From positions 17,846,213-17,910,212 of the forward strand of contig OZ234493.1 of NCBI GenBank assembly GCA_965153455.1: a stretch of 64,000 nucleotides of DNA. Reading direction: 5' to 3'. A program made the position numbers and the translations under genes. A model generated the notes under the pieces. The model saw nothing but the letters and a program-made list of their open reading frames with translations. It had not been told where the DNA came from and did no database searches. Positions 51,327 to 64,000 of the stretch are shown here, piece by piece. The number at the start of each line of letters is the position of its first letter. The first letter of the stretch is position 1. Source of the DNA: Sphagnum compactum (taxonomy: Eukaryota; Bryophyta; Sphagnopsida; Sphagnales).

Positions 51327-52140
51327 TTACTTTTTTGTCACCTCTTTAGCTCTAGTCTTTACACCAGCTTGTAGATTACATGTAGCTAGTTTACTTGTTG
51401 TTTTATTTCCAAGTCTTGTGATAGTTTTGCTTCCATTTCCACTAGATGAAGTCGGAGTTCCTTGAATGTCTACCAAGCTCAATTGGGGCCTCTTTTTTCT
51501 TGCTTTTAATATGACTATAGAACGTTCCAAAACTAGAGCTTCCTCCTTGTTTTTTATCACTTTCTCTTGAAACAAATTATCAACAAGCAATGAGGAAGGT
51601 GAACAAGGAGTATTAATTGCCACATCAAGCTTGGCATCACTAGTAGAGATGATTTGGGTCAATGATGAAAAATGGTGCAAAGTAAATGGCATTAGTTCTA
51701 TAGAAATTTTGGTAACAATGGGTTCAGGCTAAAATATTAGTGTTTAGTAAAGTAGCATCAGAGGTGGTTTGAACAAGGATCATAGACTTACAAACTTGAG
51801 GAGGGGGAGTAAATTGTTCAACCTCGATAAAATTAGTGGCTTGCATTGATACCAAGGGATGGGGACAAAATTCAAAAGGTGGATAAATGGAATCAAGCTT
51901 CATGCTAATGACATGGGGATCTGATTTTGGATGCCCACTATCTACATCTTCTTCATCTTCATTAGAGGTCACCTCTAGAACTGGTAACTTCCCATCATCC
52001 TCAATGACCTCTAAAGCTTTATCAGAAGATGATATTTTCAATCTTTTGGGTTTCAATGGAGATGTCACTTCAAAATCATGCATCCCTTTCTTTTTTGGAT
52101 TGACAAGAGTACCACCATCATCACAACCATCTGCTAACAA
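51327..52140 (-). pseudogene. Unrecognised Ser-rich protein, two ORFs joined by a frameshift
   Basis: Two minus-strand frames (52140-51724, 138 codons; 51692-51327, 121 codons) lie end to end in different frames. The first is acidic and disordered (KPKRLKISSSDKALEVIEDD, SNEDEEDVDSGHPKSDP) and ends Pro-rich. The second is Ser/Lys-rich (SSSGNGSKTITRLGNKTTSK). Sequence upstream of the second start (EPIVTKISIEL) continues it to within a few bases of the first stop, so one frameshift may separate them. I recognise no domain. It could be a decayed gene or a transposon ORF. Confidence 0.35.
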
Positions 52141-52162
52141 CTATGTTATTAACAAAATCTAG

Positions 52163-53403
52163 GATCCCACTCCTTATTGGTGGTGTGTAAAAATTAACGT
52201 CTTAGAGAGTTCAATGAATGTAGTTGATGACCCAACTTTTGTGTTTTGCAATGCTGAATTCTTATGTAGGATGACTGCCAAAACCCAATCAAACATAGAT
52301 GTTATGAAAATATTTTTACTTAAATAGAAAAAAAAGGACACGGCCCTTTACAGACCTAAAGAATAAACAAGTTTGAAAACATGATTTGTACATTGCACAT
52401 AGATTACATGTAAGAATTGAAAGCATAGATGTGTGGTTTGAACATGGAAATACTATACCACACTGTCACCTTAAATGGGGCCAAACTACCAATAAAGACT
52501 CAATATAAATTTCATGAGTACATTATATATAACACAAAAATTAGGTAAGCTAAATGTATCAAGTTCAAAGATTAGGAATGACAAGTCCATCACAAATTAC
52601 ATCATAACACACCACCAAAAGGACAATCTCCCTAAATTCAAGGTTCAAATTTAAAACATTAAAAGACCTAATAGCATAGTAAGGACTATTTAGAAAAGTT
52701 AGGAGTCTAAACCTAATGCCCATGACATGTAAATCAAGAGTTGGAAAAATCAGTAGGGATACCCATGACATTAAAGAACTGGTGAAAAGGATTAGTACTA
52801 CATATAATTTTCAAGATTCAAAATTAAAAGTCAAAAATGATACCCATACAATCAAAGGAATACATACAACTTTCAAGACTCAAACTCAAATTATAGGAGA
52901 AGGGTAGAAATGATATACATACTATGAAAGGACTACACACAACCATTAGGGCTTAGACTTGGGAAGGAGGAATGATATTCATATTCATAAAGGATTAACA
53001 TAATCATAAGGGCTTAGACTTAGACAATAGGAGTAACACCCATAACATTAAGCAATTTCATGACCATAGTCCAATATGTCATATCATGACCGCCATAGTT
53101 TACATCTTTTTTTTTTAGCTTCTTGCAAGCTCTAGAGGAGTCTGAGACCATCTTGGCCAAACAAATAACCTTAAACCCTAAACTTGTAGCAAGACCGCCA
53201 ACAACCTTGTTAATGCAAATATAAGGAACCCATAACCAATAGTTTCCCAAAATAAAATAAAAAAATGCAAGAAAGGTAAGAGATTTTTTTACAGACAAAT
53301 TGATCCTTCAAAACCCTAAAACAAGGTGAATAATATCAAATGTAGGATTGAGCTCCACACAGTTAAAGCAAACCCACCTAGATTTGCTTAGATTTGTATG
53401 ATT
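52163..53403. other. Intergenic sequence, no supported gene
   Basis: Several segments (52700-53050) repeat the words TTAGACTT, ACCCATAACATTAA and GGAATGATA loosely. No gene is recognised. Confidence 0.35.
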
Positions 53404-53725
53404 CTATGTGTGTTGAGAAGAATTAGTGAGCCATAAGTATACAGACCTTCCACCAAAAAAAACTAGTGGGTCTCCTTTTTCAACCACAAAGAAAAAGACA
53501 GTGTCTTTGAAAGCAAAATTTTGTGTTAGCACCAGTGTGTGCAAAGGATATTGAATTATGGTATGACCATAATTGTATGCACAAATATGCTCTTCAAGAA
53601 CAATACTACCTAGAAATATGAATTTATCAGACAAATGAAAAAGAAAAGAATCAAGAGCAATTCCTTCTTCATATTGTGACCACGATAAACACCTTCTTGC
53701 TACTAGAAGCCCTAGTCGATGATAT
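53404..53725 (-). other. Unrecognised open segment, about 107 codons
   Basis: The minus strand is open from about 53725 to a TAG at 53404, reading through LLVARRCLSWSQYEEGIALD, HLSDKFIFLGSIVLEEH and VVEKGDPLVFFGG. It looks protein-like (mixed hydrophobic and charged residues, no low complexity) but I do not recognise it. An in-frame stop lies just upstream. It sits on the same strand as the ORFs at 51.3-52.1 kb, so the three could be parts of one decayed gene or element. Confidence 0.25.
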
Positions 53726-56700
53726 GAAAGGAACTAAGAAGTACGTCCTTCAAGAAATTCTTCAAGTCATTTAGGTTAGGTTGTAGCGGATACAGGAAGG
53801 ACTTGTAAGCGTTGGGCACACTAGGAAACGAAAGGCCTATTGCTTACAAAATGTTGAAACCTGCATCACTCCACGTCAAAATTTGACCTTCCCTAAATCC
53901 TCTCACATTGATCTTCTATGAAGTGCAAACACTGCTGCTTGTCTTTTCATCGCTAAGAAGGCTGCTTGCACCATAATCAACTAACTCAATGAACTTCTTT
54001 GGAGAATATGGTGGTGATGGGTATTGCTCTAGGTTTACATACAAGTCCTATCTGTGCTTCCAATAGCTCACACTCCATTCATCTAATTGTTGAAGCCGCT
54101 TTGACCTCTTTATAGTTTAATGAAACTCCTTTCTAATGCATTTTGAAAGTTCTTCTTCATACAACCTAGGTAGGTCACTCATGCAAGCACAAAGATCACA
54201 AAAGTTGTGGTGTGGAGAAGTTGGAACAATTGACCAAGATGACAATGATGGTAAGCTTAGGCTATGGTGTGGAGCAAAACCCCAACAAACGCAAAGTGGG
54301 AAGGTGATTAGGGTTTAGGGTAGTTGACTGTAGCGGACCTAGATGACAATGAAGACAAAGTGTGCGCAAACTTTGGTAAGTTCAAATTTGTGCGCGTGCC
54401 TAGTTCAATTTGCTAGGCTTGATCGATTCAAATCAATGGTCCATATCCATTCAATCAAGGAATTTTTTCAAAACAGGACTAAGGAAAGGAGACCCTCCTT
54501 TTTGTCCTAGCTGGTACACCTTAAAGAGTTTTCACCCCCAATGAAAAACTTGGATGAGCTTCAAGTTGATAGCCATTGTTGCCAATGGACTTTAATGCGA
54601 CTGGCCTCAAACAAAAGGATGGGAAACAAGCACCATGATGAAACACAACAACTAATTAGGCCACTACGTGATCAGAAACTTAAAACAAACTTGAAACGAT
54701 GTGATACAGTGAGGTAAGTTAAACGTCAAACCCAGCTCGTCATAATTCTGTCTCCCACTCCCTCGATTTGTCTAATGTTCCCCTTGCAATCTCTTGGTTT
54801 CTGCTGGTGGTAGTAGCTCATGCATACTCAACTGACCAAGAAGAGATGGACATTACGTTGTGGACTTGTGCGACCTAGAGAACTTGGACATGACGAACAT
54901 GGGGGCTTGGATGATAACTTTGCTGGTGGTGTTTTTCATTCCTGTACAGACATACTTTGCTGGCTAAGGTGGATGCATTTACCTAATTTAGATTTGCAAA
55001 GGGATTAAATTAAGGGAAGGGTGGGTTGTGGGGAGCCCTTCTTTTGTGTTCTAACTTAGGGCAGTGGGGTGTGGGTTCGGATTGATTTTCCTCTAGTAGA
55101 GTCTAAATATTAGGAGCTAACTACCTGGTGGGAAAATATGGGTAGGCTTTCACTGTTGTGATGTATGTGTTCCCTCCAAATAGAATATTCAATTCCAACC
55201 TAACAGTTCTAATATCTTACTTTGTATTTTTTGGGCTTAACAAAATACTAATTATTAACTAGCTAATTGAACCACAATGGTCTAGCTTCATTGATTCAGA
55301 CTTTAAACTAAATCTAAACAAACTAAAGTTTTCAGAGACCTGTGATCTATTTCATGTGTATTATTATGTGATAATTTTTAGTACTAAATTTATGGTTATT
55401 GCTACTAACCATATGGCCATGGAGTGCCTTCTGCAATTACACCTTTATTCATTAATGGACTAGATTTTTTGTTTATGACTTGAAGGAACTGTCCATGTTG
55501 TAAATATTACCAAAGTTGAAATATGCATACATCACAAAAGAGAATTTTAATAATTTTGGTATTGTTTGGGTGCCGTGACAGCAGTAATGAGAAATTGATG
55601 TTATAACGTGGTGAAATGGACAGCTCAATTGCTACATGTGCAAAACTTCTTCTGTATGTTGAACCTGGTCACTCTCCTTCTAGTCCCTCTTTTGACACAT
55701 AAACAACCGTGAAACACTTTGTAAGGAGATAAGTTTTAGGAAAGCTTCTCCAGTGACTATCACACAATACAAATCTGAACATTTGAGATCAGATGGTGAT
55801 TTGTTAATCTCCACATGCAAGGAAATATCTCAACTGAGCTTAGCCAACCAATGGTCATGGTGTCGCTTGCGATTCACGCATATTCAGGCCAATGTGCATT
55901 CGAAAGGAGAAAGGCTTCACAATCTCACTGCACAATTACAAATTTCCTTAGGTATACATTTTCCATGATAAAATCACATATATCTTCCAAAAGGAACTAA
56001 GGATAAGCATGTCCTTGAACATTTCACATAACACTTCTCTGATTACGATAAGTAGATTGGAATTTCATAATCTGCAAATGGACTTTGCTATGGCCTTTTG
56101 CTCAAATGAATCATGAAATTCTATTACTCATCCTACAAAGGTATTTTCCAAATTTGCCATGAATTTCTTTTTTTGTTTTCTCCAAGTTTGCCAGTGTCGA
56201 TTGACACCTGACCAAATGCTGGATTTTAAAGGGCAGATGTTCAAATAACCAATTTCTCGTCAGATTTGGCATGAGATGGACCAAACTTAGGTCTAGATTG
56301 GCCAAATGTGTTTGAAACAGTACAACCTTATCTGTGACTATGTTGAACCTCTGAACGATGTTCATTCGACAGCTAGTCAGGTGCCAAAAGAAATTGGCAT
56401 ATGAACTTGGAAAACACAAGAATAAAAATACCCCATTGGTGAAATTTATTAATTAATCAGAAATTTTCCTAGCAAATTCCAGGTGCATACTCCATACTTA
56501 TCCTACTAGTAGAACTGTCATGTGGATTGTGCAAGGACAGTATTATTGGTAGGTCTAGAAAATATAGAAATTGTCGGTCTTAGAAAAGGTCGGTAAGTCC
56601 TGTATGGGGGGCCTCCCCTAACTTGAGGGTCGTATCCCAAAGGGTGTAGGCCACTGTTAGCTGGGTATTTGGTTTTCTTAATAACTATCAGTTCAGGTTT

Positions 56701-57830
56701 TGGGGAAAAAACACAGAATCGAAAAACTGGTGGTTCCAGTTATTTCGAGAACCTCAAAGAACTAGGGTTTATGAAAGAACGAGCCATTTTGTAGGTGATT
56801 TTTTGATTTTTTTGAAATCTCTTGAAATCTGTGGCTATATACATCAAACTGACACTTTGGTTCTTTGACAACTGTGGTGATAAACCTTAAGAACCACTCA
56901 AGGATAACCCAGTGGGGGGGTTTGATGCAATTTTTGATTCTCGCCTAATACTGGTATATGCCTGAAATTGAAGGAGAGGCTGGTGGGAAATCGCCTTCAA
57001 GTGCGTAAAGTAACGGACAAGATTATTTACGTGCAAGGTGAATGCAGGTGGAAGGAGGTCTATTGGATATACATCTTCCATGTGGGGAGTTGCTTTCAAA
57101 TACAAAGGGGGAAACCTTGCTGTACTTTAAGTTACCTAGTGGGACGATGACCCTCTTGTCAGCACATAATTTGCCCAGATGTGATCTTGAATCACCATTG
57201 ATGAGAGCTCAGATATTTCTTAGTGACAATGAAATGAAACTTAAGCAACTAGTCCCCATCTGCTCTGCCATCTTCAGACTGTTATTGTGTGGTGGTGCTC
57301 ACCAAAAAAACTTTGCTAAAACTTATATCCTTACAAAGTGTTTCACGATTCTTTGCCGTGTACATGACAATAGGTACGTCTCAAAAGGACTAGTAGGAGA
57401 GTGACCAGGATAAGCATGGAAGAAGTTTGCCCAAACAGAACAATTCAAGCTGTCCATTCGACAATGAGGTGAGGGTTACTAATTTGTAGTTCCCTACTTC
57501 TAAATATACTCCTAAAGCTAAAAATAAACTACAGTATAAACAGAATATTACACCAGAAAATCAACGGCAACGAACCCTACTGCCCAAACCAGACTAAAAA
57601 AACAAAAGGCTCCCACAACCGCCTGCCCTGAAACTCCCATTCCAAATCCAAATTATACAAAAGTCATCCACCTTGGCCAGTAAGTAAATTTTGGTACATG
57701 AATGAAAAATTCCATGTGAAAATTTATCATCCAATACCCATGTTCATCATATCCAGCCTGCTATCTCCCTCTGCCCGCACCAGTCCGCGGCCTCCCGCGC
57801 CTACAAATTGCACACTCTTGCTAGCCCCAA
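53726..57830. other. Intergenic sequence, no supported gene
   Basis: Open frames such as 54820-55008, 55753-55968, 56111-56419 and 57042-57404 have no recognisable domain. The last 400 bp should include the distal promoter of the SWEET gene. Confidence 0.4.
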
Positions 57831-58173
57831 TATTCGTCCAGTCTTTTTCTCGCTAGTGCTTGTGCTTGCGTTGGTCTGTGATTCCCATCTATCATAGATT
57901 TCCAATGAGTGTGTGAGGTGTTGTATAATTTCATCACCGTCGTCCTTTATCTCCAAGTCTCTCTGTATCTCTTTGTTTGAGGTCATTTGCAAAGTCCGTC
58001 TTTGTATTCGTCCAGTCTTCTCGCTAGTGCTTGTGCTTGTGTTGGTCTGTGATTCCCATCTACCATAGATTTCCAGTGAGTGTGTGAGGTGTTCTATAAT
58101 TTCATCACCGTCCTCCTTTATCTCCAAGATTCTCTGGATCTCTTTTTGTTCGAGGTCATTTGCAAAGTCCGTC
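57831..58173 (+). repeat. 174 bp tandem duplication in the SWEET promoter/5' UTR
   Basis: Unit 1 (57831-58004) and unit 2 (58005-58173) share long identical blocks, including CTCGCTAGTGCTTGTGCTTG, TTGGTCTGTGATTCCCATCT and GAGGTCATTTGCAAAGTCCG. The second unit ends eight bases before the SWEET start codon, so each copy carries what was probably the immediate 5' leader. A 126-codon antisense frame here (58181-57801) is an artefact of the duplication: its protein repeats itself. Confidence 0.9.
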
Positions 58174-58180
58174 GATAACA

Positions 58181-60599
58181 ATGGCCATCAATTTCAAGCT
58201 CATCCTGGGAATCATTGGTATAATCTCTCTCCGCTACCACCACGCCAGTTTCTCGATTCCCGCCTCCAACTATCCATTCTTAAAGATATTATAATAGAGG
58301 AGTCCCCTGTGCAGCAGTTGATGATAACTGTTCCAACCACGCCCGTTAGAGATTCGGAAGACGAAATCGGAACTTAACCCGAGCGGTGGATTAAATTAAG
58401 TTCCGATTCTACCTTCCAAATCCCAAACAATCATGGGTCCTCCAATATGGACATGCTGATCATTCAGCACGCGATATAAGAGTAGGGGACCGATAAAAAG
58501 TTTGACTAACTGTACGTTCGGAATAGTGGCAAAGTCCGTATAAGAGGCAGTTCTAATTGCAGTTATTGGAACCTAACTATTGACGTTGCAGAATGATGTT
58601 GTTGGACGTCTGGATTGAGTTCTGGTTATCATGGACGCATTTCCTGTATTTATACAGCGATCATTTTCTCTATCTTTGATTATATGAGCTAGGATTTTTG
58701 GTATGGGTTCCAAAGCAGTTTTTTTAATTGTGGGCATGTTTCGTTGTTGTTGTCATGTATGTTAGGTAACATCATTTCAATGTGCCTGTTCGCATCACCC
58801 ATGTGAGTGTGTACTCTGCCAGCTATCTTGACCCTCCGATCACATACGTGATAATTATAATAGCATAGCATTCCTGCCATCGCCTGAAAATTTCTCTACC
58901 TTTTCATGTCAGCTGTTAGATTTTTCATCTTATAAGATGAAAAATATTTTTTCTTTTGTTTAATGCATTGTGTTCCAACAATCTTGTCAAACGGAACTGA
59001 CATAGTTTATCTATATCTACAATGTATGAAGGAATTCATAAAGAGAACAATTTTACTGCATTTGCATAGATACTAGACAGATTGGCAACAACACGTGAAC
59101 TCAGCTGCATTCATATTCAATGTTGTATATTGTTTACTTACATCTTGTAAGCTTGCTTGTTGTTGTCCACAGGCCTACGTTTTGGGACATCATACAGAAG
59201 AGAGATGTCCAAAGATACTCTGCCATTCCATACGTGTGTACCTTACTGAACTGTATGCTATGGGTGGTATACGGACTACCAGACGTCTCATTGCAAGTCC
59301 TCGTTGTCACGATCAACCTCTCCGGATGTTTGATAGAGCTTATCTATATAAGTATATACTTGGTGTATGCACCCAAGAAAACTCAGGTACTTCACTCAAA
59401 CAAAGTCATGACCATGTTCAAGCTTCTTTTCAATCTTCTTTTTATCTGAGTAACTCATCGCAGTACAATCAAGCTACAGGAACTCACAGCGAATAGTCAT
59501 TGAAATAACTCTAATTACCAACTGCTTTGATCTGATGCAATTCTCATGTCCATCGTTGCAGACAAAAGCTTTAAAGCTCCTGGGAGCAATGATGGTTTCT
59601 TTCATTTTGGTTGTCGTCATCGTCCTCGAAGTTGTCCATGACAAACATCGACGCAAGCTCATCATCGGCATTTTTTGTGCTGTGTTTTCAGTTGGGATGT
59701 ATGCATCTCCGCTCACGGTCATGGTAGATCCTCATTACTACACCCCCTCACCCATCCCATTTCTTACAAGTTAATAGGCATCATAAGCACATGAGAGATT
59801 CACAATGGACTGTTCTGATCATGACAATTTGCAGCAAGCTATATATGAAAGAGATTTAAGAAGCCACATTCATGTAGTATAGCCTTAATTAGGTTGAACC
59901 AGATCTATATCAAGAGTTGTTCAATTGAGGAGACAATAGCCCAAATTCACTATCATTTGCAGCATTCATAATCAGCCATTCATAAACCCTACACCTGAGA
60001 TAGCTAAAGTTGGTATATTCTGCTTCAAGGATATGATTCTAATATTGAACCCATGTTTGATCATGTCGTGTCCAGGGCATGGTGATAAGGACGCACAGTG
60101 TTGAGTTCATGCCATTCCTCTTATCTTTGTTCAACTTCATGAATGGATTGGTCTGGTTTGGTTATGCCTTTGTTGGTCATATTGACGTCTTCATTATGGT
60201 AAATATACTGACAACCGATCACCCCTATCCAAATTCTTCCATACCTCATGCTTCAAACTTTGGAAGCTGCATGCTAAGAAAAGTAATGTGATTTGATTTT
60301 GTTCAACTGTGTACACAGAACCCTAACATCTGTTCTTTCCAGTTCACTTACATGGGGAATTTAGGAGAGCAACTTGTACATTCTGAACTCACAAGTCATT
60401 CTAACTTGCTTAGCTTGTGTCTCATTTTCAGATCCCAAATGGTCTTGGAACCTTGTCTGGCATCGCACAACTTCTTTTGTTCTTCATCTACAGGAATGCA
60501 CCTCCAGTAGTTGCCCAACAGCTGGAACTGAATGAAGCAGGCATTCCAACTGAAACCCAACCACCATCTATACACATAATTAGCACAGATTGTGATTAG
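58181..60599 (+). CDS. SWEET: SWEET sugar transporter, six exons
   Basis: Exons: 58181-58217, 58766-58802, 59173-59386, 59562-59723, 60076-60198, 60432-60599. All introns are GT-AG and all phases agree, giving 246 aa. The exon pattern, with two 37 bp first exons, is typical of plant SWEETs. Two MtN3/saliva triple-helix bundles (about 6-92 and 128-212) are joined by a linker helix. The proline tetrad is present (P24, P44, P146, P163), as are the two pocket asparagines (N73 in VVTINLSG, N194 in IPNG) and W177. Motifs PYVCTLLNCMLWVVYGLP, MYASPLTVM and THSVEFMPF are clear. SWEETs move sugars down their gradient across the plasma membrane or tonoplast. The NFMNGLVW wording resembles clade I/II hexose carriers, an inference. 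The C-tail (56-codon last exon) is short and cytosolic. A 174 bp duplication abuts the start codon. Confidence 0.95.
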
Positions 60600-63500
60600 G
60601 ACAGTAGTTCTCAAAGTGATCATTCCATTTGTATGGGGTTTCCTAAGAAAGCTCCTAATTGGTCAATAAACTGACAAACCCTTATTCCCAGCCCTGGACA
60701 AACCTTCATGTACTTCAAAAGAGAAAGTTAATCAATTCTTCAGGTCGTGAGTCCTACATGATGAATTCTGTGTGATATTAAGTGACCAGCACATTGTCAA
60801 AACTACCTGTCACATGTAATATTGTAGATCTAACTCAGAAAAGGTTACAGCTTGTGAAGGAATTGTAGTACCTAAAATTTGTTTGAAGGGATATCAAGCA
60901 TATAGTTATAAATACCCAATCTTCATCAAGCATTCTGCAACATTGATTGTCACAACCATTTTGCAATTTTTCATCAGGCAAATGACACACACCATAAGAT
61001 TTAAGCAAGACATTTGAGGAAAGCACACCCATGGGGATGCCCGAGTTGAATACACAGCCATCCAATGGCTATGGCATACTACATTCCTATATCCAAAGAG
61101 GTAGTTCCTGTTGGTCATTTTCAGTTTTTGGATTGGGTTGGGTTCAGAACCAGACTCAACAAGTCTATACAGGTCAAGACAAGTGTTGTATTTAAGGTCT
61201 AGATCATTGGGTTAGTGCCTTTAAAGTTCCCCCATTACATATGACATTTGAACAATTTTGAATTATGTTGGCATGCATGTTTATACTTGAATAAAGTATG
61301 TTATATTGGATAGAGACATTATATCATATTTGATCATTTATAATTTTGTCCATTAAATATAGGGACTTCTTCATTCATGAATGATGTACATCATATTGAA
61401 TTCATGAGGATATGTACATGAGCAATTAACATTGTGTATGGAAATTATATCAACACAATAGCCAGTGCACAATGATAATTATAGATATATATTTCACCTT
61501 TGAACCATATCTTCACTTGCATCCTTGAGATGAACAAAATTTGCAATTATTTTCTAACAATTCTAATAATTGTGTTGAGATGGGAATACTCACACATTGT
61601 TCCTTTTGCCTCTAAAGCTTCAATAACGTTTGTAGCCCTCCACCCAGTTCTTCCAACATCACAAAAATTGTTCAATATGATAAAAGAATGAGGAAAATAT
61701 GGGGTGTTTGATGATGGGTGAATTAAAACATATTAAAATTTTGAGCTTAAAATTTTTGATCATTACATCTTTGTTCTTAGAATACAAAGAAGTTTTGTAA
61801 AGCCCTAGTTCAGGCACCCATCAAGTTGAAAATCATTCAAAACGGACTGAAAATCAGGAAAATATGAGGCTAGAACTAGATGGGGGTTTAGAGCTATTTA
61901 TTTCAAAAAACAATGAAGCAAACTATCATTTATCCTCTTCCTCGTCTTGTGTTTTTTGCACTACTTCTTTGCTTTTGACACTCAAAGAACATTTATAGGC
62001 CTACAATGACACAAAAATCGCTCAATTTGGTTAATAGATGAGAAGAATATTTGAAAATGTTCGATGATAGGGTCATGTTTGATGATAGATGAATTTACCC
62101 CTACACATTTGAGTTTTACTTTTGAATTTGCAATTCACCTTGGAAGGGGTCGAGTGGCCAAGATAAACTAGCACCCGCCATCATACTTGCAATACAAAAA
62201 AGACTATGGATGACCTTCCAAAAGCCATCCATTGTCCTTCCTTATAGACCTACCCTTTGATAGGGTCTTTGTCTATCATCCTTACTTTTTAGCTAGCCTA
62301 TTAGGTTGGCGATCTTTTTTTGAATTTCTGCATAAGTATGTTTTTTTATAATTATTTCATACTAGCCTCTTAGGTTTTTTTCTCTTTTTAAAGAAGATAA
62401 ATAACATATTTTACTTTTTCTTTCTTTTTAATCTATAAGTAATTTGATAGGAGCTAGGCCAAATTGGTGCATTGAATAATACATGAACTTGTATGAGATG
62501 AGAATAAACTAATGATAACAAAGCAATTTAAATATTGGATTTAGTGTCACAAAAGACTATGACTTCAAGATTTTTAAAACTTCAAATGAAGCAAAGTATT
62601 CAATTATTATAAACTTGGTCTTTTTTCAAACATATCATTTTGCATTCACAAATGACTCTCACAATTCAAAGGATGAAAATAAAGCTTTAATTTAGGAACA
62701 TTTTGATGGCTTTGAGTTTAGGACAATATAACATCACTAGATTCACATTGTTTTAGGACACCTTGCAAGGAATTGGTGATAGGTATGTTATCACTTTTGT
62801 GCTCACTAAATATTCCCTTAATTCTAGCAAAACTTACCCAAGTGGCACAAGTGTGTATCTATGTCATGCACTTGTGTCAAGTATACCTTTTCACATGGAA
62901 GGTTCCACCCTTAAAACAATCCTTTACCCATGTGATTTTTTTTTCATTTGTGTCTTTTTATTACATCAAGTATAAAATTGAACACAAGAGGTGCGTGCCA
63001 ATTGTGCCAATTCCTACCTCAATGACACAAATGTGCATCTATGTTAGGTAGACACATCAAGTATAACTATCCTCATTGAATGCCTCACCCATTATGGCAA
63101 TGGTTTAGCCAAATGACACAATTACACAACTATGTCAAGTATGTGTCTTTGGTATAACATTAAAGTCTAACAATATCATCTTTGATGGATTCTTATACAT
63201 GACATGGTATCCTACCATGTTTTGAATCATTCAAGTTGGTTTATGAGGTATACCTTACATGGTGCTTTGTTTTGTCTTGAAAAAAAACTTGTTGGATTTT
63301 GTTTATAAATGATGCAACGACATGACTTGTTCTTGGGGAACATGTTCATCACTAATTCTAAAATTATAATTTCACATTTTACATAATTCTAAAGTGGCTT
63401 TGTGTGACTTCATATTAATTTTGGGTGTAATTTGAAAGCAATTGTTTTTGAAGTAAATATTGAATCTTGGTTACAGCAAACATTGATTAACCTTTTTCTT

Positions 63501-64000
63501 ATTGGAAAAATGTCACAAAGAAGTGAAATTGAAACTTAAAAATTCAAAATTTAAGTGATTTTGGAGGCTTTCAATCATCAAAAGCAAAGAAAAAATAGTA
63601 AAATTTTCTAGATTTTTATATTTGAGTTTCAACAGGTAGTCAAAAATATGGAAGGATGTTTAAAGATTTGTATTTCATATTTCTATAACCATATTTGGCT
63701 AAATTTTTCTAGGGATGATAGCCAATTTTTTACATTTTTCTATGGATGATCACCATTTTGGCTATAAACAAAATTTTCTAGAAGACACTAGCATTGATAA
63801 AGGCCCAAATAAGGATTATAAGAGAGATGCTCTCAATGGATTGATTTATGGAAACTTGAAAGTTTATTTCCAAGCTTTAATAATATGAAACCTCCTTCAA
63901 TAAAATGAACCCTAAACCTTACATTATATGATCAAATCACAATGGCAAATCATTTCGTAGATATCAATGTATAGATGATGCACTTCATTAATAATCATAC
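60600..64000. other. Intergenic AT-rich sequence, no supported gene
   Basis: This contains the SWEET 3' UTR and then AT-rich DNA. No coding domain is recognised on either strand. Confidence 0.45.
62835..63155. repeat. Degenerate repeats of an ACACAAGTGTGTATCTATGT word
   Basis: Related segments at about 62840, 63015 and 63115 share a CAAxTGTGxATCTATGT core followed by TCAAGTATA and a CCTTTACC-like word. Spacing is uneven and copies are diverged. It is non-coding. Confidence 0.45.

Noticed and set aside
57801-58181. 126-codon minus-strand frame with an internally repeated protein
   Set aside because: The protein repeat is simply the 174 bp promoter duplication read backwards; it lies over the SWEET leader.
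59095-59496. 133-codon frame overlapping SWEET exon 3
   Set aside because: Different frame from the SWEET exon, which matches the family exactly with correct splice sites.

Overview
This window reads as nuclear DNA of a land plant with a large, AT-rich, repeat-dominated genome. The plant signs are a six-exon SWEET sugar transporter, a nine-exon two-domain Dabb-family protein with a plastid-transit-like N-terminus, a nuclear copy of plastid rpoB, a probable plant-mitochondrial tRNA copy, and relics of PLS/E-type PPR genes and an LRR receptor kinase. The PPR wording (repeated HEQIIQ-type and LVDMYA-type motifs) and the non-angiosperm look of the rpoB copy suggest a seed-free lineage, most likely a fern. 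That placement is an inference, not a demonstration.

Only two intact genes are supported. The Dabb gene (36727-39619, +) has nine exons that join in phase to give about 333 aa. The SWEET gene (58181-60599, +) has six exons that join in phase to give 246 aa. Both have unusual 5' flanks. A degenerate array of roughly 20 copies of an ~80 bp unit ends a few hundred bases before the Dabb start, and a short uORF stops inside the Dabb start codon in an ATGA overlap. A 174 bp tandem duplication abuts the SWEET start codon.

Most of the rest is a graveyard of mobile and duplicated sequence. In order: 1-7.2 kb is AT-rich relic sequence. A Ty3/gypsy reverse transcriptase is split by about 2.4 kb (7.2-10.4 kb). 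A ~30 bp minisatellite lies at 10.5 kb. A 371 bp MITE with inverted ends and TAA target duplications lies at 12.3 kb. A strikingly GC-rich non-LTR retrotransposon at 15.1-18.4 kb keeps a single 1060-codon frame broken by four in-frame stops and no frameshift. A second, older reverse-transcriptase relic is at 25.8-26.2 kb. A tRNA-Ile(CAU)-like organellar fragment is at 29.7 kb. Two PPR fragments meet head to head at 31.9-33.1 kb.

After the Dabb gene come a 42 bp minisatellite (40.2 kb), a ~470 bp rpoB insert with an open frame (42.1 kb), an unrecognised coiled-coil protein relic with seven in-frame stops and no indel (46.1-47.2 kb), a PPR relic with a C-terminal E domain (48 kb), an antisense LRR-kinase relic (49.6-50.2 kb) and unrecognised minus-strand ORFs (51.3-53.7 kb). 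No cooperating multi-gene system is visible; the two live genes are unrelated. The most distinctive signals are stop-only decay of two long frames, the GC-rich retroelement, the repeat-laden promoters of both live genes, and the head-to-head PPR duplication.
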